This document shows positions 24,794-32,826 of a stretch of 64,000 nt of DNA, one piece after another (the stretch's first letter is position 1; every line of letters begins with the position of its first letter). Under the pieces are notes generated by a model. That model worked only from the letters and a program-made list of their open reading frames with translations, was not told the origin of the DNA and did no database searches. Position numbers and translations under genes: made by a program. This DNA is from Agromyces sp. H66 (lineage in GTDB: Bacteria > Actinomycetota > Actinomycetes > Actinomycetales > Microbacteriaceae), in assembly GCF_004959775.1 (NCBI RefSeq), contig NZ_SJZG01000005.1:124001-188000 (forward strand). Reading direction: 5' to 3'.

Positions 24794-26415
24794 CGACCCA
24801 CCCGATCGAGCTGCTGCTTCACGACACCCGCGAGCCGCTCCGACTCAGCGAACTCACTGAAGAGCGCCACTCTTAGTCGCGCGAGCTTCTCCTCAATCGG
24901 TTCTCCATCGTCTTCTGCGTCAGCTGCGCCGACGTAACGGCCGGGCGTGAGCGCGTAGTCCGCGTTCTTGATCTCGTCGAGGGTCGCGGAGCGGCAGAAC
25001 CCGGCCTCGTCCGCATACGCCGGCAGCGCGGCATCCGTCGCCGACTTCGTGCCGCGCCAGGCGTGGAACGTGTTCGCGATCTTCGCGATGTCGTCGTCGC
25101 TGAGGGCACGCTCGGCGCGGTCGACCATGTAGCCGAGGTTGCGGGCGTCGATGAAGAGCACCTGACCGGTGCGATCGATCGAGCCGCAAGGGCCGGCGGT
25201 CTTGTCCTTCGCGAAGAACCAGACGCACACCGGAATGCCGGTCGAGCGGAATAGCTGCGTCGGCAGCGCCACCATGCATGAAATGAGATCCGCCTCGACG
25301 ATCTGCGCGCGGATCTGGCCCTCGCCGCCGGAGTTCGACGACATCGAGCCGTTCGCCATGACGACAGCACCTTGCCCGCCCGGGGCGAGCTTCGAGAGGA
25401 TGTGTTGGATCCACGCGTAGTTCGCGTTGCCGGTGGGCGGCACGCCGTAGCGCCAGCGCGGGTCCTGCTCGTTGCGCGCCCAGTCCTTGATGTTGAACGG
25501 CGGATTCGACATCACGTAGTCGGCCTGCATGTCGGCGTGCAGGTCGCGCGCGAACGTGTCTCCCCAGCGCGGGCCGAGGTTGCCGTTCAAGCCGTGGATG
25601 GCCAGGTTCATCTTCGCGAGACGCCATGTGCGCTCGTTGAGCTCCTGACCGTAGACCGAGATGTCGCTGCCCTCGCGGTCGTGGGCCTCGAGGAACTTCT
25701 CGGCCTGCACGAACATGCCGCCCGACCCGCACGCCGGGTCGTAGACTCGGCCGCTTGTCGGCTCCAGCACCTCGACGAGCACGCGCACCACCCCCGCTGG
25801 CGTGAAGAACTCGCCGCCCCGCTTGCCCTCGGCACGCGCGAACTTCTCGAGGAAGTACTCGTAGACCTCACCCAGGATGTCTCGCGCTCGGGTCGCGCCC
25901 TGACCCGTGAACCGCGCCGAGTTGAGCAGGTCCATGAGCTCGCCGAGCCGGCGCTGATCGACGTTGTCGCGGTTGAAGATGCGCGGCAGCGTCGCCGCGA
26001 GCGACGGGTTCGCGGTCATGATCGCGTCCATCGCCTCGTCGATGAGCTGGCCGATCGACTTCGCCGGCTCACCGCCCATCGCAGGCAGGCCCTTCGCGTT
26101 CTCGGCGAGAAAGCCCCAGCGCGCGGCATCCGGAACCCAGAACACCCCGCGGCCGGTGTACTCGTCGACATCGTCGATGAGCTGCGCCACCTGCTCGTCG
26201 TTCATGCCGTCGGCGCGCAGCTCGGCGGCGATCTGCTCTCGCCGCTCGTCGAACGCGTCGCTGACGTACTTGAGGAACACGAGCCCGAGGATCACATCTT
26301 TGTATTGCGACGCGTCCATGGAACCGCGCAGCTTGTCGGCGGCCTTCCAGAGCGTGTCCTTCAGCTCCTTCATGGTTGAGGGCGCCGACGGGGCGGCCTT
26401 TGTTCTCGGGGGCAT
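24790..26415 (-). CDS. hsdM: Type I restriction-modification methylase subunit M
   Basis: 541 residues. An N-terminal helical HsdM domain (TLWKAADKLRGSMDASQYKDVILGLVFLKYVSDAF) precedes an N6-adenine methylase domain. The SAM-binding motif VYDPACGSGGMF is at about 225-235 and the catalytic NPPFNIKDW at 304-312; both are intact. It methylates the host target with HsdS. A weak AGGATCG lies before the ATG, 43 bases after the stop of the degenerate methylase-like gene, so the two are probably cotranscribed. Confidence 0.95.
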   Translation of the reverse strand: MPPRTKAAPSAPSTMKELKDTLWKAADKLRGSMDASQYKDVILGLVFLKYVSDAFDERREQIAAELRADGMNDEQVAQLIDDVDEYTGRGVFWVPDAARWGFLAENAKGLPAMGGEPAKSIGQLIDEAMDAIMTANPSLAATLPRIFNRDNVDQRRLGELMDLLNSARFTGQGATRARDILGEVYEYFLEKFARAEGKRGGEFFTPAGVVRVLVEVLEPTSGRVYDPACGSGGMFVQAEKFLEAHDREGSDISVYGQELNERTWRLAKMNLAIHGLNGNLGPRWGDTFARDLHADMQADYVMSNPPFNIKDWARNEQDPRWRYGVPPTGNANYAWIQHILSKLAPGGQGAVVMANGSMSSNSGGEGQIRAQIVEADLISCMVALPTQLFRSTGIPVCVWFFAKDKTAGPCGSIDRTGQVLFIDARNLGYMVDRAERALSDDDIAKIANTFHAWRGTKSATDAALPAYADEAGFCRSATLDEIKNADYALTPGRYVGAADAEDDGEPIEEKLARLRVALFSEFAESERLAGVVKQQLDRVGR

Positions 26416-26458
26416 TGCGATCCTTTCGGTAGGTCTCGGTACGTCGCCTCGCTCGGAG

Positions 26459-28504
26459 CTACTCGGCCGGTGGTTCGGTGAGGGTCAGCGTTCCGGCGGT
26501 CGTTCCCGCCACGATCAGGTGCTCGAGTTGCTCGAGCTGGGCGATCCGCTGCAGCGCCTCGGCGCGAGCGCTGCGGAGGTCGGCCAGGGTGCGCGCGAGC
26601 GGTGCTCGCTGGTCGGTCGCGACGCGGCGTACCCTCCACGAGTGCCACGGGGTCGCGGGTGCGCTTCGGGCGACGTCCATGGCGAGGACGTCGGGCAGCA
26701 GGCCCGCGTCATCGTCGCGGTTGATGCGCAGCACGCGTGCAGGAGCCATCACGACCGATGAGCCGTCATAGTCCACCCACGCGGCGGGTTCGGCACCGGT
26801 CAGGAACACGACGTCACCGGGTTCCGTGAGCCGAGCCGATGGGTACGTCGCGGCGAGGCGAAGTCGGTCGATCCGGCGGCCGCCCGGCGTGCGCTCGCCG
26901 CGCACCTCGCCGGGGCCGATCACGGTGAATCCCGAGCGGTCGTCGGCGGCCAGGTCGCCGATGTCGAGACGCGAGCCTGGCACGTAACGCACGTGGCCCT
27001 CACGCACCAGGTCGGCGAGTGTCGCCGGCGGCACGCGCGCCGGGGAAGCGGAGGGCGCAGCGGCGCGTACGGAGGCCGGCACGGAATCCGCGCCGAGATC
27101 ATCCACGATCTCGTCGAAGCGAGCGGATGTCTGGGCGTCGACATTGGCCCGTTCGGGGGCATGACGCAGCATCCCGCCGGCATCGAGCAGCGAGCCGGAG
27201 CGTGCGAGCACCCTGCTGGTGGGAGTCACGCGCGTGAACGTGAACGAGTGCGCGTGCACCGACTGTCGGTCACCCATGGCCGCGGCGAGATCGCCGACGA
27301 GGTCGGCGCGCACGACCGGCGTGAGCTCGAACGTGCTGAGGTCGGAGAGCATCGTCCAACGATCGGCGATGGCGATGCCCTCGTGCGCCGGTCCGAGCAC
27401 CCAGATCGCCAGGTGCTGGCGCGGCGCCGATGGCAGGAGTCCGGCTGGAAGCCGCACGATCGCTCGAACCCGATCGGTGCGCAGCACTTGCGAGCGGAGA
27501 GCGGCCGCCTGCGGTTGGAGTCCGCCGTCGACGAGCACCGATGACGGCGCGACCACGACCGCGCGCTGCGCGTCATCCATCTGCAGTGCGATCTGGTCGA
27601 CGGCCGACAGGGTCGTCAGGGCATCGAGCGCACCACCATCGGGTGAGGGGTACTGCGCCACGTTCACGACCGGTCCGCTCACCTGGAAGTCGCCGGCGGC
27701 GTCGACGGCGAGTCCGGTTCGCGGAACGCCGTGGGCGAGCAGGCGTCGGCGCAGGAGCCTCGCCGCCGAAGTGTCGCCGTCGGCACTCATCACGACCGGT
27801 TCGGCGACATCGGTCAGCCGGTCGACGACATCGATCAGCCGATCGGCACACGCGCCGGTGGGATCGGCGAAACGCGGGGCCGCGGCATCCGCCAGCGGAT
27901 TCGTCAGGGCGAGCTCGATCGCGATCTCGGCGCACAGCGATGCGGCCTCGGCGGCGAGTTCCGATCTCCCGTCATCGCGACTCGAACGGCGGTGCGCGAC
28001 GAGCGTGTGCTCGAACGCCGGAGCGACCCCGTATGCCCCCTCCACGAGTTGATCGGCGTGCCGCGCCATCCGCTCGAGGCCCGACTCGACACGATCGAGT
28101 TCGCGGAACAACGCCTCGTCGTCGGGATCGGTCTCGTCGGCGAGATCAATCAGGTCGTCGCGTGCGAGCGCCCCGAGTTCAGACCCGTGCGCGGCTCGAA
28201 GGGCGAGCAGGGACGTCATGACGTCGACGTACGAACCCTCGAACGCCTGAGGCCGGGCATGAAGCGGCACCTCGGTGATCGCGTCGGGGTTGTTTCCGTG
28301 CTCGGTGTCGACGAGCCAGCGCGCGACGGCGACGGCATCGAAGAGCTCGACAGCGCCCGTCGTCTCCAGGGCAGCGGGGAACGCACTCGGGCCCGTCGAG
28401 AACCTCTTGCGCCACATCGACACCACCGGGCGCTGAACGCGCGCGAGTCGTGCGACGTCGGCGAGGCCGATGCGAAGGTCGGTGGCTTCTGCGACAGTGG
28501 TCAT
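26459..28504 (-). CDS. HTH plus degenerate N6-methylase plus specificity-like fusion
   Basis: 681 residues from ATG 28504 (GGAGG six bases upstream). An HTH is at about 8-35 (LRIGLADVARLARVQRPVVSMWRKRF). The middle matches actinobacterial stand-alone N-6 DNA methylases, but the SAM motif DPxCGxG is replaced by DPTGACADRL (~214-223). The place of NPPF is taken by AQYPSPDG (~283-290), while the downstream RAIVRLPAGLLPS..HLAIWVL (~347-369) is kept. The C-terminal third resembles half an HsdS: LVREGHVRYVPGSRLDIGDL..., then a coiled coil LADLRSARAEALQRIAQLEQLEHLIV. It therefore probably binds DNA but cannot methylate. It heads the hsdM-hsdS operon. A regulatory or specificity role is inferred. Confidence 0.75.
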   Translation of the reverse strand: MTTVAEATDLRIGLADVARLARVQRPVVSMWRKRFSTGPSAFPAALETTGAVELFDAVAVARWLVDTEHGNNPDAITEVPLHARPQAFEGSYVDVMTSLLALRAAHGSELGALARDDLIDLADETDPDDEALFRELDRVESGLERMARHADQLVEGAYGVAPAFEHTLVAHRRSSRDDGRSELAAEAASLCAEIAIELALTNPLADAAAPRFADPTGACADRLIDVVDRLTDVAEPVVMSADGDTSAARLLRRRLLAHGVPRTGLAVDAAGDFQVSGPVVNVAQYPSPDGGALDALTTLSAVDQIALQMDDAQRAVVVAPSSVLVDGGLQPQAAALRSQVLRTDRVRAIVRLPAGLLPSAPRQHLAIWVLGPAHEGIAIADRWTMLSDLSTFELTPVVRADLVGDLAAAMGDRQSVHAHSFTFTRVTPTSRVLARSGSLLDAGGMLRHAPERANVDAQTSARFDEIVDDLGADSVPASVRAAAPSASPARVPPATLADLVREGHVRYVPGSRLDIGDLAADDRSGFTVIGPGEVRGERTPGGRRIDRLRLAATYPSARLTEPGDVVFLTGAEPAAWVDYDGSSVVMAPARVLRINRDDDAGLLPDVLAMDVARSAPATPWHSWRVRRVATDQRAPLARTLADLRSARAEALQRIAQLEQLEHLIVAGTTAGTLTLTEPPAE

Positions 28505-28590
28505 CGGCAGCCTCCGCTCGTCGATCGGGGCCAGACGGTTGCCCGGCTTACGCAACGGTAGCGAGTCCTCCGCTACTTTCTCAGCGAATC

Positions 28591-28612
28591 GCCGATAACC
28601 CTCCTTATCGGC
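28591..28612. promoter_or_regulatory. Palindromic operator of the R-M operon
   Basis: GCCGATAA-N6-TTATCGGC, perfect 8-base arms, 87 bases upstream of the HTH-methylase-like gene and 75 bases upstream of the divergent DUF3892 gene. A related site lies before hsdR (20303-20324). Likely bound by an HTH protein of the island, perhaps the fusion protein itself. Confidence 0.65.
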
Positions 28613-28686
28613 TGTCTGGCGTTGAGCGGTGCCACTTCCGCTCTACCTTCAACGACGTCCTCAACGCCGAACGAAGGAGCCCGAGC

Positions 28687-28968
28687 ATGCCGTTCATCCG
28701 TCGAGTCAGGGTGCAGTCGCCCGGGCTCCGAAGCGAGCACATCACCACCGTGCAGTACTCCCAGACGATGTCGGGGCCGCTGACGGTCGCCTCGACCGAG
28801 GCGATGGTCCACGCCATCGACGCCGGCACCGTCATCTACAGCCGCCACGACGTCACCGGAGCCCAGGCGCTGGTGATCACGCGCGCCGGCAACAACGGCC
28901 GGCGCCATCTCACGACCGTCGCCAACGGGCGGGAGACCGACAACCTGCTGCAGCTGCCGCGGTTCTGA
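28687..28968 (+). CDS. DUF3892 domain protein
   Basis: A 93-residue single-domain protein ending in ETDNLLQLPRF. The layout (short basic start, VxxVxYS...LTVAS, I-DAGTVIYSRH, GAQALVITR, HLTTVANGRETDNLLQLP) matches DUF3892, a small protein of unknown function common in R-M and mobile neighbourhoods. AAGGAG lies seven bases before the ATG. It is transcribed away from the R-M operon; possible promoter boxes TTGAGC (28622) and TACCTT (28644) sit just past the shared operator, so it may respond to the same regulator. Confidence 0.7.
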   Translation: MPFIRRVRVQSPGLRSEHITTVQYSQTMSGPLTVASTEAMVHAIDAGTVIYSRHDVTGAQALVITRAGNNGRRHLTTVANGRETDNLLQLPRF

Positions 28969-28979
28969 AAGGACCCAGC

Positions 28980-29501
28980 ATGAACGAGGAATCCAATCCA
29001 CAGGTCGGCGCTGAGGCTCAGCCCGTCGAGCGCACCGACATCACCGATCCTGCGGTCCCCGGCCCGCCGCCCGATGCAGGCGCCCCGAGCACGCGGCACC
29101 TCGTCATCGGAGCTGCCGGCGTCGGGATCGGCCTCATCGCCGGCATCCTCATCGGCGCACTCGCAGGCCCGCTGTTCAATGCGGTCACCGCCGCCGTGAG
29201 CCCGAGTCCCATCACCAACGCCGTGGAGACCTGCGACGTCGCCGACAACCCCTGGATCGTCGTGGGCGACGACGGCGACAGCGTGTCGCTGCAGACCGAG
29301 GGCGATGAGGCCAGCGGCGCAGAACTCACCGACGTCGTCTGCGTGCTCGTGGAACTCGACGTGCCCGACAGTGTCATCACTCGCATGGACAGCACCCGCG
29401 CGCTCGATGGGCGCCAGACCGCCGAGTGGGACGACCTCTCGGCGTCGTGGGGCTATCACCCCTCGAACGGCCTCGACGTCGTGATCGAGTTCACCGGCTG
29501 A
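28980..29501 (+). CDS. Single-pass membrane protein, function unknown
   Basis: 173 residues: a Pro/Asp-rich cytoplasmic tail (1-37), one glycine-rich membrane helix (about 40-68, HLVIGAAGVGIGLIAGILIGALAGPLF), and an external domain of about 100 residues. That domain has two cysteines (ETCDVAD, DVVCVLVELD), probably a disulfide. No known family was recognised. It starts 11 bases after the DUF3892 stop with AAAGGA upstream, and is followed by other envelope proteins, suggesting a small cell-surface operon. Confidence 0.6.
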   Translation: MNEESNPQVGAEAQPVERTDITDPAVPGPPPDAGAPSTRHLVIGAAGVGIGLIAGILIGALAGPLFNAVTAAVSPSPITNAVETCDVADNPWIVVGDDGDSVSLQTEGDEASGAELTDVVCVLVELDVPDSVITRMDSTRALDGRQTAEWDDLSASWGYHPSNGLDVVIEFTG

Positions 29502-29557
29502 CCCGGCGCGGCTCGCTCGGACGCACTCCTAACCCAACCAAGAGAAGGAAACCACTC

Positions 29558-30103
29558 ATGAACACTCGCATCAGCATCACCGCCGCCGCCCTCCTGCTCG
29601 CCGGCCTGGCCCTCACCGGGTGTGCGCAGACCGGCGGAGCGACGACCTCGCGCGACGAGCCCGCGGCGGCCGTGGCATCCGACGCACCGGCGCCGGCGCA
29701 GCCCGACGTGACACCGTTCGGGGGCACCTTCACCTACGAGGACGGGGTCGCCCTGACCGTCGCGGCCCCGGCGCCCTACACACCGTCGCCGTACGCGGCC
29801 GGTGCGACGCACCCGAACAACGTGACCATCACGTTCACGGTCGTCAACGGCAGCGACGCGACCCTCGAACTGCTCTCGATGCCCGAGGTCACCTCGGGAG
29901 GAGTGAAGGGCGAGTCGATCACCGACCTGTCGAATGACACCGTGGCCCTCGAGCCCTTCGGCGGCAACGCCGACGTGCTCCCCGGGCAGTCCTTCTCGTG
30001 GACCATGGCGTACTCGCTGGCGGATGCCGCGGACGTGACCGTGTCCATCGCGCCGACGCCGTTCACGTACGACGCGGCGATCTTCTCGACGTTGGCCGGC
30101 TGA
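29558..30103 (+). CDS. Lipoprotein with DUF4352-like beta domain
   Basis: 181 residues. A clear lipoprotein signal (MNTRISITAAALLLAGLALTGC, Cys22) leads to an Ala/Pro linker. The beta-rich domain has GGTFTYEDGVALTVAAPAPYTPS... NNVTITFTVVNGSDATLELLSMPEV ... LPGQSFSWTMAYSLADAADVTVSI, the pattern of DUF4352/telokin-like extracellular domains that follow actinobacterial lipoprotein signals. AGAGAAGGAAACC precedes the ATG. Its stop overlaps the next gene (TGATG). Confidence 0.68.
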   Translation: MNTRISITAAALLLAGLALTGCAQTGGATTSRDEPAAAVASDAPAPAQPDVTPFGGTFTYEDGVALTVAAPAPYTPSPYAAGATHPNNVTITFTVVNGSDATLELLSMPEVTSGGVKGESITDLSNDTVALEPFGGNADVLPGQSFSWTMAYSLADAADVTVSIAPTPFTYDAAIFSTLAG

Positions 30104-30690
30104 TGTCAGGGGAAGCCACGGTCGGCCAGGAGGTCCCACCTCGCCGGAAGCGCGCCTGGCCCCGCCTGCTGCTGCCGCTGATTGCTGCGAGCCTGGTCGC
30201 GGCCGCTGCGCTGGCGGCCCTGGTGACGATCAGCATCACGTGGACGAACGAAACCGCCGAACTCAGCGACTCGCTCGAACGGGAGCAGTCACGAGCTGAG
30301 AGCCTGAACGGACAGCTCACGTCCTATAAGGAGCGCGAGCAGGAGCTCGTCGACCGGGAGGTCGCTGTCGAGGCCCGCGAGGTCGACGCTGACGACCGAG
30401 AGGTCGAGCTCGAACGTCGTGAGGCCGCCGTCTCGAAGGTCGAGCAGCAGGTCGCCGCGACGACGCTCAAGGACGGGCACGTCTACACGGTGGGTTCGAC
30501 GATGGAGGCCGGCACATATCAGGCGAATCCAACGGGGGGCAGTTGCTACTGGGTGATCTACACCTCCGGCACGAACTACTCCGACATCGTGGAGAACGAT
30601 TACGGCACCATGGGCAGCATCACCGTCACTGTGTCAGCCGGGCAGGACTTCAGGTCCAGCAAGTGCGGCGACTGGACGAAGGTGGGTTGA
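30103..30690 (+). CDS. Membrane-anchored coiled-coil protein with C-terminal beta domain
   Basis: 195 residues. A basic start is followed by a membrane helix (about 21-46) and a charged coiled coil with many Glu/Arg repeats (about 50-118, DREVAVEAREVDADDREVELERREAAV). The C-terminal domain begins DGHVYTVGSTMEAGTYQANPTGGSCYWVIY and ends FRSSKCGDWTKVG; this DGxYxVGxDIxPGTYxxxxxxxCYW pattern is common in exported actinobacterial proteins. Start and upstream stop share TGATG, so it is coupled to the lipoprotein gene. Probably spans the wall and presents the beta domain outside. Confidence 0.68.
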   Translation: MSGEATVGQEVPPRRKRAWPRLLLPLIAASLVAAAALAALVTISITWTNETAELSDSLEREQSRAESLNGQLTSYKEREQELVDREVAVEAREVDADDREVELERREAAVSKVEQQVAATTLKDGHVYTVGSTMEAGTYQANPTGGSCYWVIYTSGTNYSDIVENDYGTMGSITVTVSAGQDFRSSKCGDWTKVG

Positions 30691-30720
30691 GCAGCGACGG
30701 CCCCGCGGGACATCCGCTGG

Positions 30721-30772
30721 ATCGAGAGGGCGCGGATGCAGGGTGCGACCCTGCATCTGCGACCTCTCGATT
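30721..30772. repeat. Hairpin repeat family B, copy 3
   Basis: The best-paired copy: arms of 24 bases beginning ATCGAGAGG and ending CCTCTCGAT with two mismatches and a GCG loop, sharing the 23-base core with the copies at 16031 and 16114. Located between convergent genes, so it may act as a terminator; together with copies 1-2 it brackets the defence island. Confidence 0.85.
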
Positions 30773-30782
30773 CGCGCCCCCC

Positions 30783-31715
30783 TCAACCCGCGGCCGAGGC
30801 CGGCACGCCCTCCTGGAACTCGACGCCCGCGACATCCTTGAACCGCGCTCGCATGACCTCGATCGCCTCGGCGTTCTTCTCGACGAGCACGAAGCGGCGG
30901 CCGAGCGTCGCCGCCACCGCGCCCGTCGTGCCCGAGCCGGCGAAGAAGTCGAGCACCCAGTCGCCCTCGCGCGTCGACGCCTGCACGATGCGCCGCAGGA
31001 TCCCCTCGGGCTTCTGCGTCGGGTACCCCGTCTTCTCGCGGCCCGTCGGCGACACGATCGTGTGCCACCACACGTCGGTCGGCAGCTTGCCGAGCTCCGC
31101 CTTCTCGGGCGTCACGAGCCCGGGCGCCATGTACGGCTCGCGGTCGACGGCGGACGAGTCGAACCAGTAGCGGGCCGGGTCCTTCACGTACACGAGGATC
31201 GTGTCGTGCTTCGTCGGCCACTTGCGCTTCGCCTTGGCGCCGTAGTCGTACGCCCACACGATCTCGTTGAGGAAGCACTCCCGCCCGAACAGCGCGTCGA
31301 GCAGCACCTTCGCGTAGTGCGCCTCGCGATAGTCGAGGTGCAGGTACAGCGTGCCGTCGTCGGCGAGCACGCGCCACGCCTCGGTGAGCCGCGGCTCGAG
31401 GAACGCCCAGTAGTCCTCGAACCGGTCGTCGTAGCGCAGCAGGTCGCCGCGGATGCGCTCGTACTGCTTGCCGGCGAACCCGGTGATGGTTCCGGATGAC
31501 GCGGGGCGCGGGGCATCCGTCGCCTGCTCGTCGCCCGAGCCCTCGGCGAGCGCGGGCGCGACGACCCGCACGTGACGCGTGGCCCGCCGCGCCTGCATGC
31601 GCCCCGTGTTGAACGGCGGATCCAGGTACACGAGCGTGAAGCGCCCGTCGGGCAGGGTCGGCAGCACGTCGAGGTTGTCCGCATGGATGATGCGGTCGGG
31701 TTCGTCGGATGCCAC
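30783..31715 (-). CDS. Orphan site-specific DNA methyltransferase (N6-A/N4-C, beta-type order)
   Basis: 310 residues with the PF01555 layout. The catalytic DPPF is at 32-35 (VYLDPPFNTGR), TQKPEGILRRIVQAST at about 233-248, and the SAM-binding FAGSGTT at 258-264. The catalytic motif therefore precedes the SAM motif, typical of beta-class enzymes. An insertion of about 30 residues after the catalytic motif contains a low-complexity acidic stretch. No restriction enzyme or specificity subunit accompanies it, so it is probably an orphan methylase protecting DNA or marking it for regulation. Divergent from the flavodoxin gene and convergent with the envelope cluster. Confidence 0.9.
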   Translation of the reverse strand: MASDEPDRIIHADNLDVLPTLPDGRFTLVYLDPPFNTGRMQARRATRHVRVVAPALAEGSGDEQATDAPRPASSGTITGFAGKQYERIRGDLLRYDDRFEDYWAFLEPRLTEAWRVLADDGTLYLHLDYREAHYAKVLLDALFGRECFLNEIVWAYDYGAKAKRKWPTKHDTILVYVKDPARYWFDSSAVDREPYMAPGLVTPEKAELGKLPTDVWWHTIVSPTGREKTGYPTQKPEGILRRIVQASTREGDWVLDFFAGSGTTGAVAATLGRRFVLVEKNAEAIEVMRARFKDVAGVEFQEGVPASAAG

Positions 31716-31784
31716 GGCTCCAGTCTGCCAGCGGGTTCACCTCGTCGCGTGGTCGGCGTAGGGTGGCGCGGGAGGGGGTCCGAC

Positions 31785-32288
31785 ATGCGAGTGATGGTGG
31801 TCTACGAGACCATTTGGGGAAACACCGAGCAGATCGCGCGCGAGATCGCCGCGGGCATCGGGGCCGAGGCGGTCGATGTCGTGGATGCGGCATCCGCACC
31901 GCCCGCGATCGAGGACGATGTCGACCTGCTGGTCGTCGGCGGACCCACGCACGCGTTCTCGATGACGAGCGCGTCGACCCGCGAGTCGGCGCGGCAACAG
32001 GGTGCCACGCGGATTCCGGCGAACGGTATCCGGGAGTGGATCGAGCGGCTGTCGTCGCCCGGGAGCGCCGTGGCGGTGGCGACGTTCGACACGCGCACGG
32101 TCTCACCGCGGCTGCCCGGTTCGGCCGCGAAGAAGGCGATGAAGAAGCTCGTCGCGCTCGGGTTCCGGCCCGCGGCCAAGCCCGAGACGTTCGGCGTGCA
32201 CGGCTACTCCGGACCCATCGCCGACGGCGAGCTCGAGCGCGCGAAGGCGTGGGGCGCCGGGCTCGAGGGCGTGCTGCCGCTCAGCTGA
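31785..32288 (+). CDS. Flavodoxin-family protein
   Basis: 167 residues, a small FMN-binding fold. The phosphate loop YETIWGNTEQIA lies at residues ~7-18; VVGGPTHAFSM and the later AVATFDTR contact the flavin in this family. Length and motifs fit stand-alone flavodoxin-like proteins of actinobacteria, which probably act as small redox or quinone/heme-related proteins; the partner is unknown. The ATG has GGAGGGGG upstream. Divergent from the methylase gene. Confidence 0.85.
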   Translation: MRVMVVYETIWGNTEQIAREIAAGIGAEAVDVVDAASAPPAIEDDVDLLVVGGPTHAFSMTSASTRESARQQGATRIPANGIREWIERLSSPGSAVAVATFDTRTVSPRLPGSAAKKAMKKLVALGFRPAAKPETFGVHGYSGPIADGELERAKAWGAGLEGVLPLS

Positions 32289-32317
32289 GACACGGCGTCC
32301 GCGGGCCGCGTCAGGAC

Positions 32318-32638
32318 TCAGCCGCGGTCGATGTCGAGACGGATCCGGCCCCGGAACCGATCGGGGTGCTCTTCGTCGACGTCGTCGGCGGCGAACGCGA
32401 TGCCCTTGTCACCGTCGCCGGGAAGGGGCGCCGGCGCGGGCAGGCGACTCTGCCGGTCGAGCTCGGCCTGCGCCTCGTGCTTGCGGGGCGCGAACACCTC
32501 GTCGCCGATCATCATGATGCCGCCACCGCCGCCACCTCGGCGGGTCTTGTCGGAGAGGTCGATCCAGCCGCGCCGCACGGCGAGCCACCCGGCGCCGACG
32601 ACGAGCACGGCGATCCCGACCCACATCCACCACTCCAC
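32318..32638 (-). CDS. Small conserved single-helix membrane protein
   Basis: 106 residues: one membrane helix (MWVGIAVLVVGAGWLAVRRG), a glycine run (RRGGGGGGIMMIGDEVFAPRKHEAQAELDRQ), then a Pro/Asp-rich tail ending RLDIDRG. The IGDEVFAPxKHEAQxELDRQ phrase recurs in hypothetical proteins of Microbacteriaceae as I recall them; function unknown. Two starts are possible. GTG 32638 lies exactly 7 bases after a TACAAT -10 box, giving a leaderless mRNA. ATG 32626 has GGAG six bases upstream. Confidence 0.65.
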   Translation of the reverse strand: MEWWMWVGIAVLVVGAGWLAVRRGWIDLSDKTRRGGGGGGIMMIGDEVFAPRKHEAQAELDRQSRLPAPAPLPGDGDKGIAFAADDVDEEHPDRFRGRIRLDIDRG

Positions 32639-32713
32639 CCGGGTGATTGTAGCGGGGATCGCTGAGCCTTCCTCGGTGGGTGTGGAGGAGGCATCCGGAT
32701 GCCTCGGCCGTCT

Positions 32714-32791
32714 CATTCTGCGGATATACGATCCGACACCCGGGGCGGCGCCCCGCAACTGCGGCGCGCCCGATCGTATATCCGCAGAATG
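32714..32791. repeat. Long inverted repeat C
   Basis: Perfect 20-base arms CATTCTGCGGATATACGATC (32714-32733) and its complement (32772-32791), with a 38-base GC-rich spacer that itself folds (ggggc-ggc-gcccc). No open frame covers it. Located between two leftward genes, after the lipoate-ligase stop. Confidence 0.85.
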
Positions 32792-32826
32792 GGACACGAG
32801 CGGATGCCACGGCACGGCGTCGCCGC

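Noticed and set aside
16254-30690. Interpretation of the island as a prophage
   Set aside because: No integrase, capsid, terminase, portal or lysis genes and no tRNA attachment site were seen.
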